Below, in pieces: positions 35,861 through 45,999 of a DNA stretch of 64,000 bases; position 1 is the stretch's first letter; each line of letters starts with the position of its first letter. Under the pieces are notes generated by a model, which made no database searches, had not been told where the DNA came from, and was given only the letters and a program-made list of their open reading frames with translations. The position numbers and the translations under genes were made by a program. The stretch is from Caproicibacterium lactatifermentans (GTDB lineage Bacteria > Bacillota > Clostridia > Oscillospirales > Acutalibacteraceae), in contig NZ_CP046051.1 of assembly GCF_013315815.1 (NCBI RefSeq), positions 496,001-560,000 of the forward strand, in the 5' to 3' direction.

Positions 35861-36922
35861 TCAGGTTTGCGGGGAAGGCGGAGCTTTGGCTTCGTCTTTT
35901 TCTTTGCCTTTCCCGGAAACAAAAGCGTTAAACTCCGGGGGGTTGGGGGCAGCGCCCCCAAATGTATCCAACGGATAAATTCCCGTCATGACAAACTTGT
36001 AGTACTCACACGGCGAGAGCTTGGCAAGGCTCCATTGATACCGGTCGTTGTTATAATACTCAATCCAAGCGTAAACACGTTCAGCAATTACTGCATGTCC
36101 ATAAGATCCAACCGGTGGCAGTTCATCCTTCATGTGTCCAAATAGGCTTTCCTGCGGTGCATTGTCCCAACAATTTCCTCTGCGGGACATGGATTGACGG
36201 AGGTTGTAATCATTCAGAATGGCAACGAATTTAGAACTGGTGTATTGGCATCCTTGATCTGAATGGATCAGGGCGTCCGTGTGAAGTTCAGACCCATGCT
36301 TTTCCATCAGTTGATTTACGGTGTCCAAGACGAAATCTGTATCACAGGAGTTACTGCAGGTACAGGCCAAAACTTCTTTTGTGAATGCGTCCATGATCAC
36401 ACAGACGTATGAATAATAGTAAGCTCGTTGGCTGCTATCTCGGTGTACCGGTCTCGGAATATATGTAATGTCCGTCAGCAGAACAGTGCGCGGTCCAAAT
36501 GACTTAAACTGTCTGTTTAGTATGTTCGGAGCTGTCCTGTTTTCCTGTAGACGCTTGCCGAGCTTGCGGTACGGATTTACCTTTCGTACCGGACATACGA
36601 GGTGATACTTTTTCATCAGTCTGCGAATCTTCTTTGTGTTCATAAGCACCGGGGGATCCTGATGCCGCAGTCTCATGTGTATACCGCGTGCGCCTTTTGA
36701 ATATCCGCGGAAATTGTATGCAGCCACAATGAGGTCAAAGTCTCTTTGATCGGCCTCATCGGATGCTGTCCGCTCGGTCTGATGTCCACGCCAGTAATAA
36801 AATCCCGAACGAGATACGCCTGCTATTTCACAAAGATAAGAAATATTCAGAAGATTGTCATCCTGGCTAATGGTTTCATTTATGATGCGGTAGCGGACTT
36901 CTGGGGAACCATTCATATACAT
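35861..36922 (-). CDS. IS3-family transposase OrfB (integrase core)
   Basis: The 353-residue protein has the full DDE triad: 'TVLLTDITYIPRPVHRD', 'ALIHSDQGCQYTSSKFV' and 'NAPQESLFGHMKDEL'. An N-terminal HTH_21-like segment ('YLCEIAGVSRSGFYYW') precedes it. The ATG lies 2 bases after the orfA stop, so it is probably translated by coupling rather than by frameshifting. The C terminus carries an extra Lys/Pro-rich tail ('GKGKEKDEAKAPPSPQT'). Confidence 0.9.
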   Translation of the reverse strand: MYMNGSPEVRYRIINETISQDDNLLNISYLCEIAGVSRSGFYYWRGHQTERTASDEADQRDFDLIVAAYNFRGYSKGARGIHMRLRHQDPPVLMNTKKIRRLMKKYHLVCPVRKVNPYRKLGKRLQENRTAPNILNRQFKSFGPRTVLLTDITYIPRPVHRDSSQRAYYYSYVCVIMDAFTKEVLACTCSNSCDTDFVLDTVNQLMEKHGSELHTDALIHSDQGCQYTSSKFVAILNDYNLRQSMSRRGNCWDNAPQESLFGHMKDELPPVGSYGHAVIAERVYAWIEYYNNDRYQWSLAKLSPCEYYKFVMTGIYPLDTFGGAAPNPPEFNAFVSGKGKEKDEAKAPPSPQT

Positions 36923-36924
36923 GG

Positions 36925-37446
36925 CTATTTCCCTTTCTTCTCCGCAAATATAATTTTTTTTATAAACTCAATCTCTTGGGACATGTAGGCAACCTTCGCA
37001 GCGAGATGGTTTATTTCTGACTCGCTCATCAATGGAGGATGCCCTTTGTTTGCCCTACGAGGCGGCGCTGGCAGTGGAGGTGCATCCTCGTTGTCATCCG
37101 GATAAGGATCATTTCCTTCGGTAAACTCGAGGCCACGTCCTTTTGCTTGCCGCAGAAGCTTAAAAAAGCCGAGAATGCGTGCACGTCCTAATGTCTCCGG
37201 GTTGAGGCCGACCTCAGAAAAAATCTGTATCGGATCGACCCCATCGCAGTACCGTTGCCAAGCTGCATCTTTAAAAGCTTTTGTGTATGACACTGTTTTG
37301 CTTGAGACATATGCCACATGAGGCGAGTCCGTGAGTTCCTTGAGTTGTTCTGCAGAGAACGCAGCATGCTCATATGTGCCGTCAGGATTCTTTTTCTTAC
37401 GGCCTGCACCAGGACGTGAACCCCCACGATTACTGCTGTTTGCCAT
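36925..37446 (-). CDS. IS3-family OrfA-like DNA-binding protein
   Basis: The 173-residue protein has a glycine/arginine-rich start ('SSNRGGSRPGAGRKKKN'), a helix-turn-helix segment ('DGVDPIQIFSEVGLNPETLG') and a C-terminal helical region ('EINHLAAKVAYMSQEIEFIKK') suitable for dimerisation. It is longer than the usual 90-120-residue OrfA. AAGGAGG precedes the ATG. It is assigned from its place directly upstream of OrfB. Confidence 0.75.
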   Translation of the reverse strand: MANSSNRGGSRPGAGRKKKNPDGTYEHAAFSAEQLKELTDSPHVAYVSSKTVSYTKAFKDAAWQRYCDGVDPIQIFSEVGLNPETLGRARILGFFKLLRQAKGRGLEFTEGNDPYPDDNEDAPPLPAPPRRANKGHPPLMSESEINHLAAKVAYMSQEIEFIKKIIFAEKKGK

Positions 37447-37547
37447 TGATAATTCCTCCTTTTGCAGAGAGAAATGATTTCAAATACAGATATTATAGCA
37501 TTATCTGTCCGGTCTGTGGATGCAAACTATATTATCTGTCCGAAAAC

Positions 37548-37784
37548 TTGATTTCCAACTCTGCGATTTGTGTGATGATTTTGATTTCACACTCTCGAAT
37601 TTCAATCAATGACTGTCCAAATTTCGGGGTACGGATCAATCCCGCGCCGACTCTCCATGAAGGCGGCATCGTCGTGATGGATAATTTGCGCTATCATAAA
37701 ATCAAAGGGATCAAACAGGCTATTGATAAAGCTGGCACGCATATTCTTTACCTCCGCTATGTTCCATAAACTCCTCAAATAAAT
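37548..37784 (+). pseudogene. IS630-like transposase remnant, C-terminal part
   Basis: 'HEGGIVVMDNLRYHKIKGIK' (from 37659), followed by 'AIDKAGTHILYLRYVP-stop', matches the second catalytic aspartate and the 'LPPYSPxLNPIE' approach of IS630 transposases. The frame ends before the expected third acid. Bases 37762-37784 that follow are a near copy of the 3' end of the DUF4358 gene (27015-27037). Confidence 0.7.
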
Positions 37785-37830
37785 TACTTGCAGGAAAAAA
37801 CAGAATATGTTATAATAATAATTACTTCAT

Positions 37831-37904
37831 GCAGAAGTAGTTCAGTGGCAGAACATCAGCTTCCCAAGCTGAGAATGCGGGTTCGATTCCCGTCTTCTGC
37901 TCCA
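37831..37904 (+). tRNA. tRNA-Gly (anticodon CCC)
   Basis: GCAGAAG/CTTCTGC acceptor stem, D arm 'TAGTTCAGTGGCAGAA', anticodon arm TCAGC-TTCCCAA-GCTGA with anticodon CCC, T arm CGGG-TTCGATT-CCCG, and encoded CCA. A TATAAT at 37811-37816 lies in front. Confidence 0.95.
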
Positions 37905-38074
37905 AAATAAAGCTCCCCGAAGGCCGGTGTCAATGTGGCTTTCGGGAGCTTGCTGTTTATCGAATCAGCACATCTCCGGCAGAAAATACAAAATGCCGGA
38001 TGCTGTCGAATTGTACGATACTGCGATACTATTATATAGAAGAAAAAGAACGACAGAAAGGTGGACTGTTTTTT

Positions 38075-38680
38075 ATGCAGATTCCTTCTTTGCAGCAGGC
38101 AGAGGCACTGCTGGGACAGGCACGAAACAGCAATCCTGGCCCATGGATTGCCCACAGCAAAGTGACGGCGGACTGCGCACAGCGCATTGCCGCTGCCTGT
38201 CCGGACCTAAATGCGGATGATTCACATATTCTGGGCCTGCTGCACGACATTGGCAGAGGACACGGCATTTCGGGAATTCGGCACGTTTATGACGGCTGGC
38301 AGGATATGAATCAAATGGGGTACCCGGATGTGGCACGCGTCTGTCTGACACATTCTTTTATGTATCAAAGTTTGGATTCTTTTATGGGGAAGATGGATAT
38401 TACTGATGCCCAAAAGGACGAGCTGACGGCAGCACTTTCCAAAACCCAGTATAATGACTATGACCGCCTTATTCAGCTGTGTGACGCACTGGCCTACCCG
38501 ACGGGACCAACGCTGCTGGAAACACGGCTGGTGGACGTGGTCCTGCGCCGCGGATGCAGCCGGTTTACCCGGCAGAAATGGCTGGCTACTTATCAGCTGA
38601 AAGGATACTTTGAAAGAAAGACAAATCAGAATATTTATCAGCTGGTGCGGGCAAACATTGGCATTGAATACGCTTTATAA
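38075..38680 (+). CDS. HD-domain phosphohydrolase-like protein
   Basis: The 201-residue protein carries an HD domain: first histidine in 'WIAHSKVTADCAQRIA', the HD pair in 'ILGLLHDIGRGHG', and a distal aspartate in 'LIQLCDALAYPTGP'. HD proteins of this size often act on nucleotides or phosphate esters; the substrate is unknown. ATG 38075 is preferred since AAAGGTGG lies upstream; the frame open from 38000 begins within the A/T-rich promoter area. It is followed 17 bases later by the zinc-ribbon gene, so the two likely form an operon. Confidence 0.8.
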   Translation: MQIPSLQQAEALLGQARNSNPGPWIAHSKVTADCAQRIAAACPDLNADDSHILGLLHDIGRGHGISGIRHVYDGWQDMNQMGYPDVARVCLTHSFMYQSLDSFMGKMDITDAQKDELTAALSKTQYNDYDRLIQLCDALAYPTGPTLLETRLVDVVLRRGCSRFTRQKWLATYQLKGYFERKTNQNIYQLVRANIGIEYAL

Positions 38681-38697
38681 AATAAGGGAGAGAACAT

Positions 38698-38973
38698 ATG
38701 ATACAGCTTTCGGTTTCTTTTTCAGCGGCACATATTGCCATACTGATTGGAATTATCCTTTTGGTCACGCTGGCGGCGGAACTGATTCGTTTTGTGTTTT
38801 ACCGCCGAAAGATGCATTTTATCTGTCCGGAGTGCAAACACGTTTTTAAACCGACGCTGCTGAATTTCCTTGGCTCCGGCGCAACAAATACCGCCTCCGC
38901 CGGAAAGATGCTGACCTGTCCCAAATGTGGAAAACGGTCTTACATGGAGCCGGAAAAGGACCGCTGGCAGTAA
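38698..38973 (+). CDS. Small membrane protein with a zinc ribbon
   Basis: The 91-residue protein has one N-terminal transmembrane helix ('IAILIGIILLVTLAAELIRF') and a cytosolic zinc ribbon made of 'FICPECKHVF' and 'LTCPKCGKRSYME', two CxxC pairs about 30 residues apart. GGGAGAG precedes the ATG. I know no function; similar short proteins are common in Firmicutes. Confidence 0.7.
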   Translation: MIQLSVSFSAAHIAILIGIILLVTLAAELIRFVFYRRKMHFICPECKHVFKPTLLNFLGSGATNTASAGKMLTCPKCGKRSYMEPEKDRWQ

Positions 38974-39254
38974 AAGATGACGAAAGAAAAAAGTCTGCTG
39001 CCGGCAGGAATATCTGTGGGCAGAGAGACAAAAACGATAACAGGAACTGAACATTTCCCTTCGGTAGAGTATGACAATTTCGCAGATGTGTCATACTTTA
39101 TGACTTTATTTTCAGGTTGTCTAAGGACAAAAGCCCATTTCATTCTTATAATGATTTTCAGATACAAAGGGATGCAGGCTGGCATACCCGGTTAAAAAAG
39201 TCTTGAAAATGCAGCACTTTTTGCTTATTTTTTCTTTATTAGGAGGATATCAAT

Positions 39255-40746
39255 ATGGCAGATGCAGGTCTGAAAGAACAGCTTCAAAAGTTTGGTATTA
39301 AAAAAGCTTTGAGTTATCTGGGAAAAGATCCCGATAAAAACATCCCAAAACTTTTGAACATGATTGATAAGTTCGATACGGGTAATATGTACCTTGGTCA
39401 GCGCAAGATGTTCCATCGCTTTGTCGACAACCCTGACAACAACTGGTACCAGCTCATCAAAAAGCTGTGGGACGTGGTGGACACTCATGTTCTGCAGACT
39501 GTTTTCCAACTTCATTGTCAACGCTACCCTCATTGGCGGCAAGAAACAGGACAAAATCCGCAAACAGTACGGTTGCAACGTCCCGTTTACGATTCTGCTG
39601 GACCCGACCAGTGCCTGCAACCTGCACTGCACCGGCTGCTGGGCCAGCGAGTACGGCCACAACTTGAACCTCACCTATGATGAGATTGACGATATTATCA
39701 ATCAGGGCACCGCAATGGGTACTTATATGTACATCTATACAGGCGGCGAACCGCTGGTGCGCAAAGATGACCTGATTAAGCTTTGCGAAGCACATCAGGA
39801 CTGCGTGTTCCTCTGCTTCACCAACGCAACACTGATTGATGACAAATTTGCAGAAGATATGCTGCGCGTCGGCAACTTCGTGCCAGCTATTTCTGTTGAG
39901 GGCGATGAAGAAACAACCGATGCACGCCGCGGCAAGGGCACCTTCCAGAAGGTTGCCAAAGCTATGAAGATTCTGCGTGAACACAAGCTGCCCTTTGGTG
40001 TTTCCTGCTGCTACACCAGCCAGAACGTAGACACCGTCAGCCAGGAGAAGTTCTTTGACTGGATGATTGACCAGGGCGTACTGTTCAGCTGGTTCTTCAC
40101 TTATATGCCTGTCGGAGTAGGCGCACCGGTTGACCTGATGGTTCCGGCTGACAAACGTGAGCTGATGTACCACCAGATACGTAAATTCCGCAACACGAAG
40201 CAGCTCTTTACGCTGGACTTCTTCCTCGACGGCGAATATGTGTACGGCTGCATTGCAGGCGGCCGCTATTACCTGCACATCAACGCAAATGGTGATATTG
40301 ACCCCTGTGTGTTTATTCACTACAGTGACTCCAATATTCACGACAAGTCCCTGCTGGAAGCATACTGCAGCCCGCTGTTCATGGAATACCACAAGAACCA
40401 GCCTTACAACGAAAACATGCTGCGCCCCTGCCCGCTGCTGGATAACCCCTACCGTTTGGAAGATGTTGTCAAGAAGTCCGGCGCGCATTCTACCGACCTG
40501 GTGGAAAAGGAAGACGTACACGAACTGTGCGCAAAGTGCGAAGCGCAGGCAAAGGCTTGGAAGCCGGTCGCCGACCGTCTGTGGGTCAGCAGCGAAGGCA
40601 ATAAGCATGGCCTGGGCTGTGAAAACACCATTCTGCCTGAAAATCGTATCGACCACAGCAAGACACGCCTGCTGCGCGACGTTATCCAGGAAGACATTGA
40701 CGAGGACAACGCAAAGATTGCTGCGAAGAACGCAGATAAAAAGTAA
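39255..40746 (+). pseudogene. Radical SAM/SPASM-domain protein, frameshifted near residue 81
   Basis: Frame one begins 'MADAGLKEQLQKFGIKKAL' (GGAGGA upstream) and runs to about 39497; the rest is in the next frame. It has the [4Fe-4S] motif 'CNLHCTGCWASEYG', the glycine-rich SAM strand 'YIYTGGEPLVRKDDL', and C-terminal SPASM-like cysteines in 'GDIDPCVFIHYSD', 'RPCPLLDNP' and 'ELCAKCEAQAK'. One extra A at 39498 (CAG-A-CTG) explains the shift: 'THVLQ-LFSNFIVNATLIGG'. Whole length would be 496 residues. The function is unknown; several clostridial relatives exist. A sequence error is as likely as true loss. Confidence 0.82.
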
Positions 40747-40767
40747 TCCATTATACGCAAATGAAGA

Positions 40768-40797
40768 GGTCTCTGCCGCAACAGGCAGAGGCCTTTT
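40768..40797 (+). terminator. Terminator after the radical SAM gene
   Basis: GG-T-CTCTGCC and GGCAGAG-G-CC around GCAACA, followed by TTTTT. Confidence 0.85.
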
Positions 40798-40960
40798 TGC
40801 TGGTCTAGACAGAAAATTGCCCGTAAAAGGAAGCTCTTTTAAGGAAAAGAAAAGGAATATGCCCTTTTCTTGCAGGGTGATTTATGCTAAAATGAAAAAC
40901 ACGAAAAAACATAGTGGCGTTTTTTGCAGCGGGCCGGGAAACCGGCGGAACGGGGGTAAA

Positions 40961-43900
40961 ATGTCTAACGTAAGCAGAGTTTTTGTGGAAAAGAAGCCCG
41001 GCTTCGACGTGGAAGCACAGCACATTCGGGAGGATCTTGTGCACAGCCTGGGTCTAGGCAGCATTACGGCACTGCGGCTGATTAACCGATACGATGTTTC
41101 CGGGCTGACTGCGGAGCAGTTTGCAGAGGCACGTAGCACAATCCTTTCGGAACCGAATCAGGACATGGTACACGATGAAGAATGCCCGCTTGTGGGCTGG
41201 CAGGCTTTTGCCATGGAGTACCTGCCCGGCCAGTACGACCAGCGCGCCGACAGCGCGGCACAGTGCATGCAGCTTTTAACACAGGGGGAGCGCCCGCAGG
41301 TTGTTACGGCGAAAATCATTGCGGTGCAGGGCGGTCTGACTGCGGATGAGATGAAGCGCATGGAGGAATACCTGATTAACCCGGTGGAAAGCCGCCTTGC
41401 CAGCATGGACAAGCCGGAAACGCTGGAAATGAAAGTACAGCGTCCGGCCAACGTTCAGCGGGTGGAAGGCTTTACCGTATGGGATGAACAGCAGATGCAC
41501 GCCTATTACGGCAAAATGGGTTTTGCTATGACGCTGGAAGACCTTCTGTTTGTACGGGATTACTTTGAGAAGCAGGAACACCGCGACCCCTCTGTTACGG
41601 AGCTGCGTGTCATTGATACTTACTGGAGCGACCACTGCCGCCACACAACCTTTAATACCCACCTAAAAAATATTCATGTCGCCAGAGGTGCGGTCAGTTC
41701 AGCTCTTGAACAGGCGCTGCAGGCGTATTATGATGTGCGGGACGAAGTGTACGGCAAGGACACCACGCGCTCGGTTTCTTTGATGGATATGGCAATTATC
41801 GGCATGAAAGTGCTGAAAAAGCGCGGCCAAATTCCGGACCTTGACCAGAGCAAAGAAATCAATGCCTGCTCCATTGAGGTGCCGATTACCATTGACGGAA
41901 AAACGGAACCGTGGCTGGTGCAGTTTAAGAATGAAACGCACAACCACCCGACGGAAATTGAACCGTTCGGCGGCGCAGCCACCTGCTTGGGCGGCGCTAT
42001 CCGTGACCCGCTTTCCGGACGTGCTTATGTCTATCAGGCCATGCGTGTGACCGGCAGCGGCGACCCGCTGGTGTCGGTGGAAAAGACACTGAAGGGCAAG
42101 CTGCCGACACGCAAGATTACCACCGGTGCCGCTCATGGCTATTCTTCCTACGGCAACCAGGTTGGCCTTGCCACCGGTCAGGTGCAGGAACTGTATGACC
42201 CAGGCTATGTTGCCAAACGCATGGAAATCGGCGCGGTTGTCGGCGCAGTTCCCAAAGCAAACGTTGTGCGTGAAGAGCCGGTTCCCGGTGATATCATTGT
42301 CCTGCTGGGCGGTGCGACCGGCCGTGACGGCATCGGCGGGGCAACCGGTTCCAGCAAAGCACATACAGAGGAAAGCGTTGAGGAGTGCGGCGCCGAAGTA
42401 CAGAAAGGCAATCCGCCGACCGAACGCAAGGTTCAGCGTATGTTCCGCAACGCCGCGGTTGCACATATGATTAAGCGCTGCAATGACTTTGTGCCGGCGG
42501 TGTCAGTGTCGCCATCGGCGAGCTGGCCGATGGCCTGCGTTATCAATCTGGATAAAGTACCGAAGAAGTACGAAGGACTGGACGGCACGGAACTGTCTAT
42601 CTCCGAAAGCCAGGAACGCATGGCTGTTGTGCTGGATTCAAAAGATGTAGATGCCTTTATCGCGGCGGCAGATAAAGAAATCTAGCGGCAACGGCAGTGG
42701 CGGTTGTCACGGAAGAGCCGCGCCTGCGTATGTTCTGGCGGGGCGATGAGGTAGTCAACATTACGCGCGCTTTCCTGGACACCAACGGTGTAACAACAGG
42801 AAACAGACCGTTGAGATTGAACCGGTGGACCCGCAGCAGAACTACCGTGAGCAGGTTCCGGAGGCGCCTTGCCAGCAAACCGCTGGCAGAAGCATTCCGC
42901 GACAACCTTGCCCGGCTGGAAGTGTGCGGACAGAAGGGCCTTGCGGAGCGGTTCGATTCGTCCCTTGGCGCCGCAACGGTGCTGATCGCCGTTTGCCGGA
43001 CGTTATCAGATGACGCCGGAAGAAGGCATGGCCGCCAAGATCCCGACAGCGGGCGAAACCGATGACGCGACCCGCGATGGCTTACGCTTTATTCCCGGCA
43101 TTTCCAAATGGAGCCCGTTCCACGGTGCCGCATGGGCTGTAACCGAAAGCCTTTCCAGGTTGTGCGCAATGGGTGCCAACCCCTAAAGGCACGCTTGACT
43201 TTCCAGGAATATTTTGAGCGCATGACAGAGGACCCCAAACGCTGGGGCAAGCCGACAGCGGGCACTGTTGGGTGCCCTGTCTGCTCAGCTGGGCATGGGG
43301 CTACCGGCAATCGGCGGCAAAGACAGCATGAGCGGCACCTTTGAAACGCTGGACGTTCCGCCGACGTTGGTAAGCTTTGCCCTGACGATGACGAAGGCAA
43401 GCAAAAACCATTTCTGCAGCCCTGCAGGGCGTGGGACATACACTGGTCCTGTTCCCGCTGCCAGACCGATGAGGCAACACTGCTGCCGGATTGGGAAGCG
43501 TTAAAAGATTACTACCGAAATGTTTTGGCAATGATGCAGGACGGTGCCATTCTGTCCGCTTCTGTGGTCAAAGAAGGCGGCACCGCGGCGGCAGTTTCCA
43601 AGATGGCCTTTGGCAACCGCATTGGCGTTTCGCTGGACCGCAATATGGAGGACGCGCAGGCGCTCTTTGCACCGCGCTGTGGCACACTGATTGCCGAACT
43701 GGAAAATGGCACGGCTTTCCCGAAGGGTGCAGTCGCAGTTGGCCAAAACCATTGAGACACCGGAAATTGTGCTGGCAGGCAGTCATATGACACTGGAGAA
43801 CCTGCAGGCTGTTTGGAGCGGTACGCTGAATTCGGTTTTCCCGAGCAACGCACGGGAAGTCCCAGTTACGCATGATATTCCGCTATACACCAAGCGCGGC

Positions 43901-44725
43901 GGCGCAGCGTCGGCTGTCAAGGCAGCGAAGCCCCGTGTATTCATTCCGGTGTTCCCGGGCACAAACTGCGAGTATGACAGCGCCAAAGCCTTTGAACAGG
44001 CGGGTGCCAAGGTGGACGTTCTGGTGGTACGGAACCTGACGCCTTCTGCGATTGAAGAAACGATTGCCGCTATGGCACAGGCGATTGCAAAGTGCCAGAT
44101 TATCATGCTGCCGGGTGGATTCTCCGGCGGCGATGAGCCGGACGGTTCCGGCAAGTTTATCGCCACCACGTTCCGCAGCCCGCGTGTCGCGGAAGAAGTC
44201 CAGCGCCTGCTGGAGCAGCGGGACGGCCTGATGCTGGGCATCTGCAACGGTTTCCAGGCGCTAATTAAGCTGGGACTGGTGCCCTATGGGAAAATCACTG
44301 CGCCAAGCGAAAAGGCACCGACGCTGACCTTCAACACACTGGGCCGCCATGTTTCCCGCATGGTGTACACGCGTGTGACCAGTGTCAAATCCCCGTGGTT
44401 TGCGGCAGTGGAGCCGGGGCAGGTCTTTACGGTGCCGGTGTCCCACGGTGAGGGCCGCTTTGTCGCCAACGATGAAGTGCTGCAAACCCTGATTGCCAAC
44501 GGCCAGGTTGCAACCCAGTATGTCACGCCGACGGGCATTCCCAGCGGCAGCATTGAGTGGAACCCCAACGGCTCCGTTTGTGCCATTGAGGGCATCACGA
44601 GTCCCGACGGCCGTATCCTTGGCAAGATGGGCCATAGTGAACGCCGCGGCACCAATCTGTATAAGAATGTTCCCGGCGAGAAGGACCAAAAATTGTTTGA
44701 ATCGGGTGTAAAGTACTTTGAATAA
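40961..44725 (+). pseudogene. purL: Single-chain phosphoribosylformylglycinamidine synthase with clustered frameshifts
   Basis: PurL converts FGAR to FGAM with glutamine and ATP in purine synthesis. 40961-42680 encodes the N-terminal and first synthetase domains ('LRVIDTYWSDHCRHTTFNTH', 'FKNETHNHPTEIEPFGGAAT'). 43750-44725 encodes the glutaminase domain with 'PGTNCEYD', nucleophile cysteine in 'LMLGICNGFQALIKLG' (codon 44243-44245) and 'HGEGRFVANDE'. Between them the family sequence is fully recognisable but jumps frame 11 times, each by one base (four losses, seven gains, net +3). Total length of about 1254 residues is right for the fused PurLQ type. AACGGGGG precedes ATG 40961. Confidence 0.93.
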
Positions 44726-45908
44726 TTCCCTGAAGCGTACCTGGGCAGAAATTGACCTGGATGCAGCGGCTCACAACTATCAGTCTATCCGCGCAGCCAT
44801 GCGCCCCGGCGTAAAAATGTGCTGTGTGGTGAAGGCGGACGCGTATGGCCACGGCGCCGAACAGCTGGCGCACCTGTATGAGCGTTTGGGTGCGCAGTGG
44901 CTGGCAGTTTCTAATCTGGAGGAAGCTATCCAGATACGCGCCTGCGGGGTAGGACTGCCTATCCTGATTTTAGGCTATACGCCGCCGACACAGGCAAAAG
45001 AGCTTTCTCGGCTCAACATCGCACAGGCTGTGCTTTCTGAAAAATATGCGCAGGAACTGAACGCGGCGGCGGAAAATGCCGGCGTAACCGTGAAAGCGCA
45101 CATTAAGCTGGACACCGGCATGAGCCGCATCGGCTTCCTTTATCAGGACCCGAAACGAGATGCAGATTCCCTGCAGCAGGTTGTGCGTGTCTGTGCACTG
45201 CCACACCTGCAGCCGGAAGGCATTTTCACTCATTTTGCAGCTGCAGATGAGGGGGCAGACGGCGAAGAATTTACACATCGGCAGAATGCCAGCTTTACTG
45301 ACGGCATTCATAAGCTGGAGCAGGCCGGGGTTCGGTTTGCTGTTCGGCATTGTGACAACTCCGCAGGTTTAATGGATTATCCACAGTTTCAGCTGGATAT
45401 GTGCCGCCCGGGCGTCATTCTGTATGGCATGATGCCCTCTGATAAAGTGCGCACCCAGCTGGACCTGCAGCGTGTCATGCGGCTGAAGAGCGTGGTTTCG
45501 CTGGTAAAAACACTGCCTGCCGGTACGCCTGTCAGCTATGGCTGTACGTACCGCACACAGCGGGAAATGCGTGTGGCTACCGTTCCAGTCGGCTATGCGG
45601 ACGGTTATCCGCGTATGCTTTCCGGCAGGGCAGATGTGCTGATTCATGGCAGACGTGCTCATAGTTTGGGCCGTATCTGCATGGACCAGATGATGGTGGA
45701 CGTTACGGATATTCCAAATGTGCAGGAAGAGGACCCGGTTACCCTGATTGGCTCGGACGGCAAGGAGTGCATTACGGCGGATGAGCTGGCCAGTCTGGTG
45801 GGTACCATCAATTACGAAATTACCTGCGGCATTAGTAAGCGGGTACCGCGCATTTACTATAAAAACGGCCGTGCCGTTGCAGAAATGAATCTTATCTGCG
45901 GAAACTAA
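44718..45908 (+). CDS. alr: Alanine racemase
   Basis: The enzyme supplies D-alanine for peptidoglycan. The 396-residue PLP protein has the lysine motif 'CCVVKADAYGHGAEQLA', 'IKLDTGMSRIGF' , 'HFAAADEGAD', and the C-terminal 'LGRICMDQMMVDVTDIP' with the active-site loop. The frame starts at TTG 44718, overlapping the purL stop by 8 bases, and the N terminus 'LKRTWAEIDLDAAAHNYQSI' fits the family, so coupling to purL is likely. No ATG occurs before residue 28. Confidence 0.94.
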   Translation: MNNSLKRTWAEIDLDAAAHNYQSIRAAMRPGVKMCCVVKADAYGHGAEQLAHLYERLGAQWLAVSNLEEAIQIRACGVGLPILILGYTPPTQAKELSRLNIAQAVLSEKYAQELNAAAENAGVTVKAHIKLDTGMSRIGFLYQDPKRDADSLQQVVRVCALPHLQPEGIFTHFAAADEGADGEEFTHRQNASFTDGIHKLEQAGVRFAVRHCDNSAGLMDYPQFQLDMCRPGVILYGMMPSDKVRTQLDLQRVMRLKSVVSLVKTLPAGTPVSYGCTYRTQREMRVATVPVGYADGYPRMLSGRADVLIHGRRAHSLGRICMDQMMVDVTDIPNVQEEDPVTLIGSDGKECITADELASLVGTINYEITCGISKRVPRIYYKNGRAVAEMNLICGN

Positions 45909-45934
45909 ATAGAACATCTGCAAAATATTTTAGG

Positions 45935-45968
45935 ACCTGTGTGGGCTTTGTGCCTACACAGGTTTTTT
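45935..45968 (+). terminator. Terminator after alr
   Basis: ACCTGTGT-G-GGC and GCC-T-ACACAGGT form a stem followed by TTTTTT. Confidence 0.88.
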
Positions 45969-45999
45969 GCCGCTTAGGTTATATTTTGGAGGAGAAATT

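Larger units (their letters stand above)
35748..37547 (-). mobile_element. Second IS3-family element, about 1.8 kb
   Basis: Two minus-strand ORFs (37446-36925 and 36922-35861) encode an OrfA/OrfB pair. Candidate ends share TTCGGACA: TGTTCGGACA at 35748 and, inverted, TGTCCGAAAAC ending near 37547. The TATCTGTCCG motif also occurs a second time inside the right end (37502-37511). Exact boundaries and a target duplication are not certain. It is unrelated in sequence to the element at 6484. Confidence 0.75.

Noticed and set aside
38977..39195. 72-codon ORF after the zinc-ribbon gene
   Set aside because: No ribosome-binding site match, low-complexity composition, and an inverted repeat in the middle.
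39457..40656. 399-codon minus-strand ORF
   Set aside because: Antisense shadow of the radical SAM gene, whose sense frame has clear cysteine motifs.
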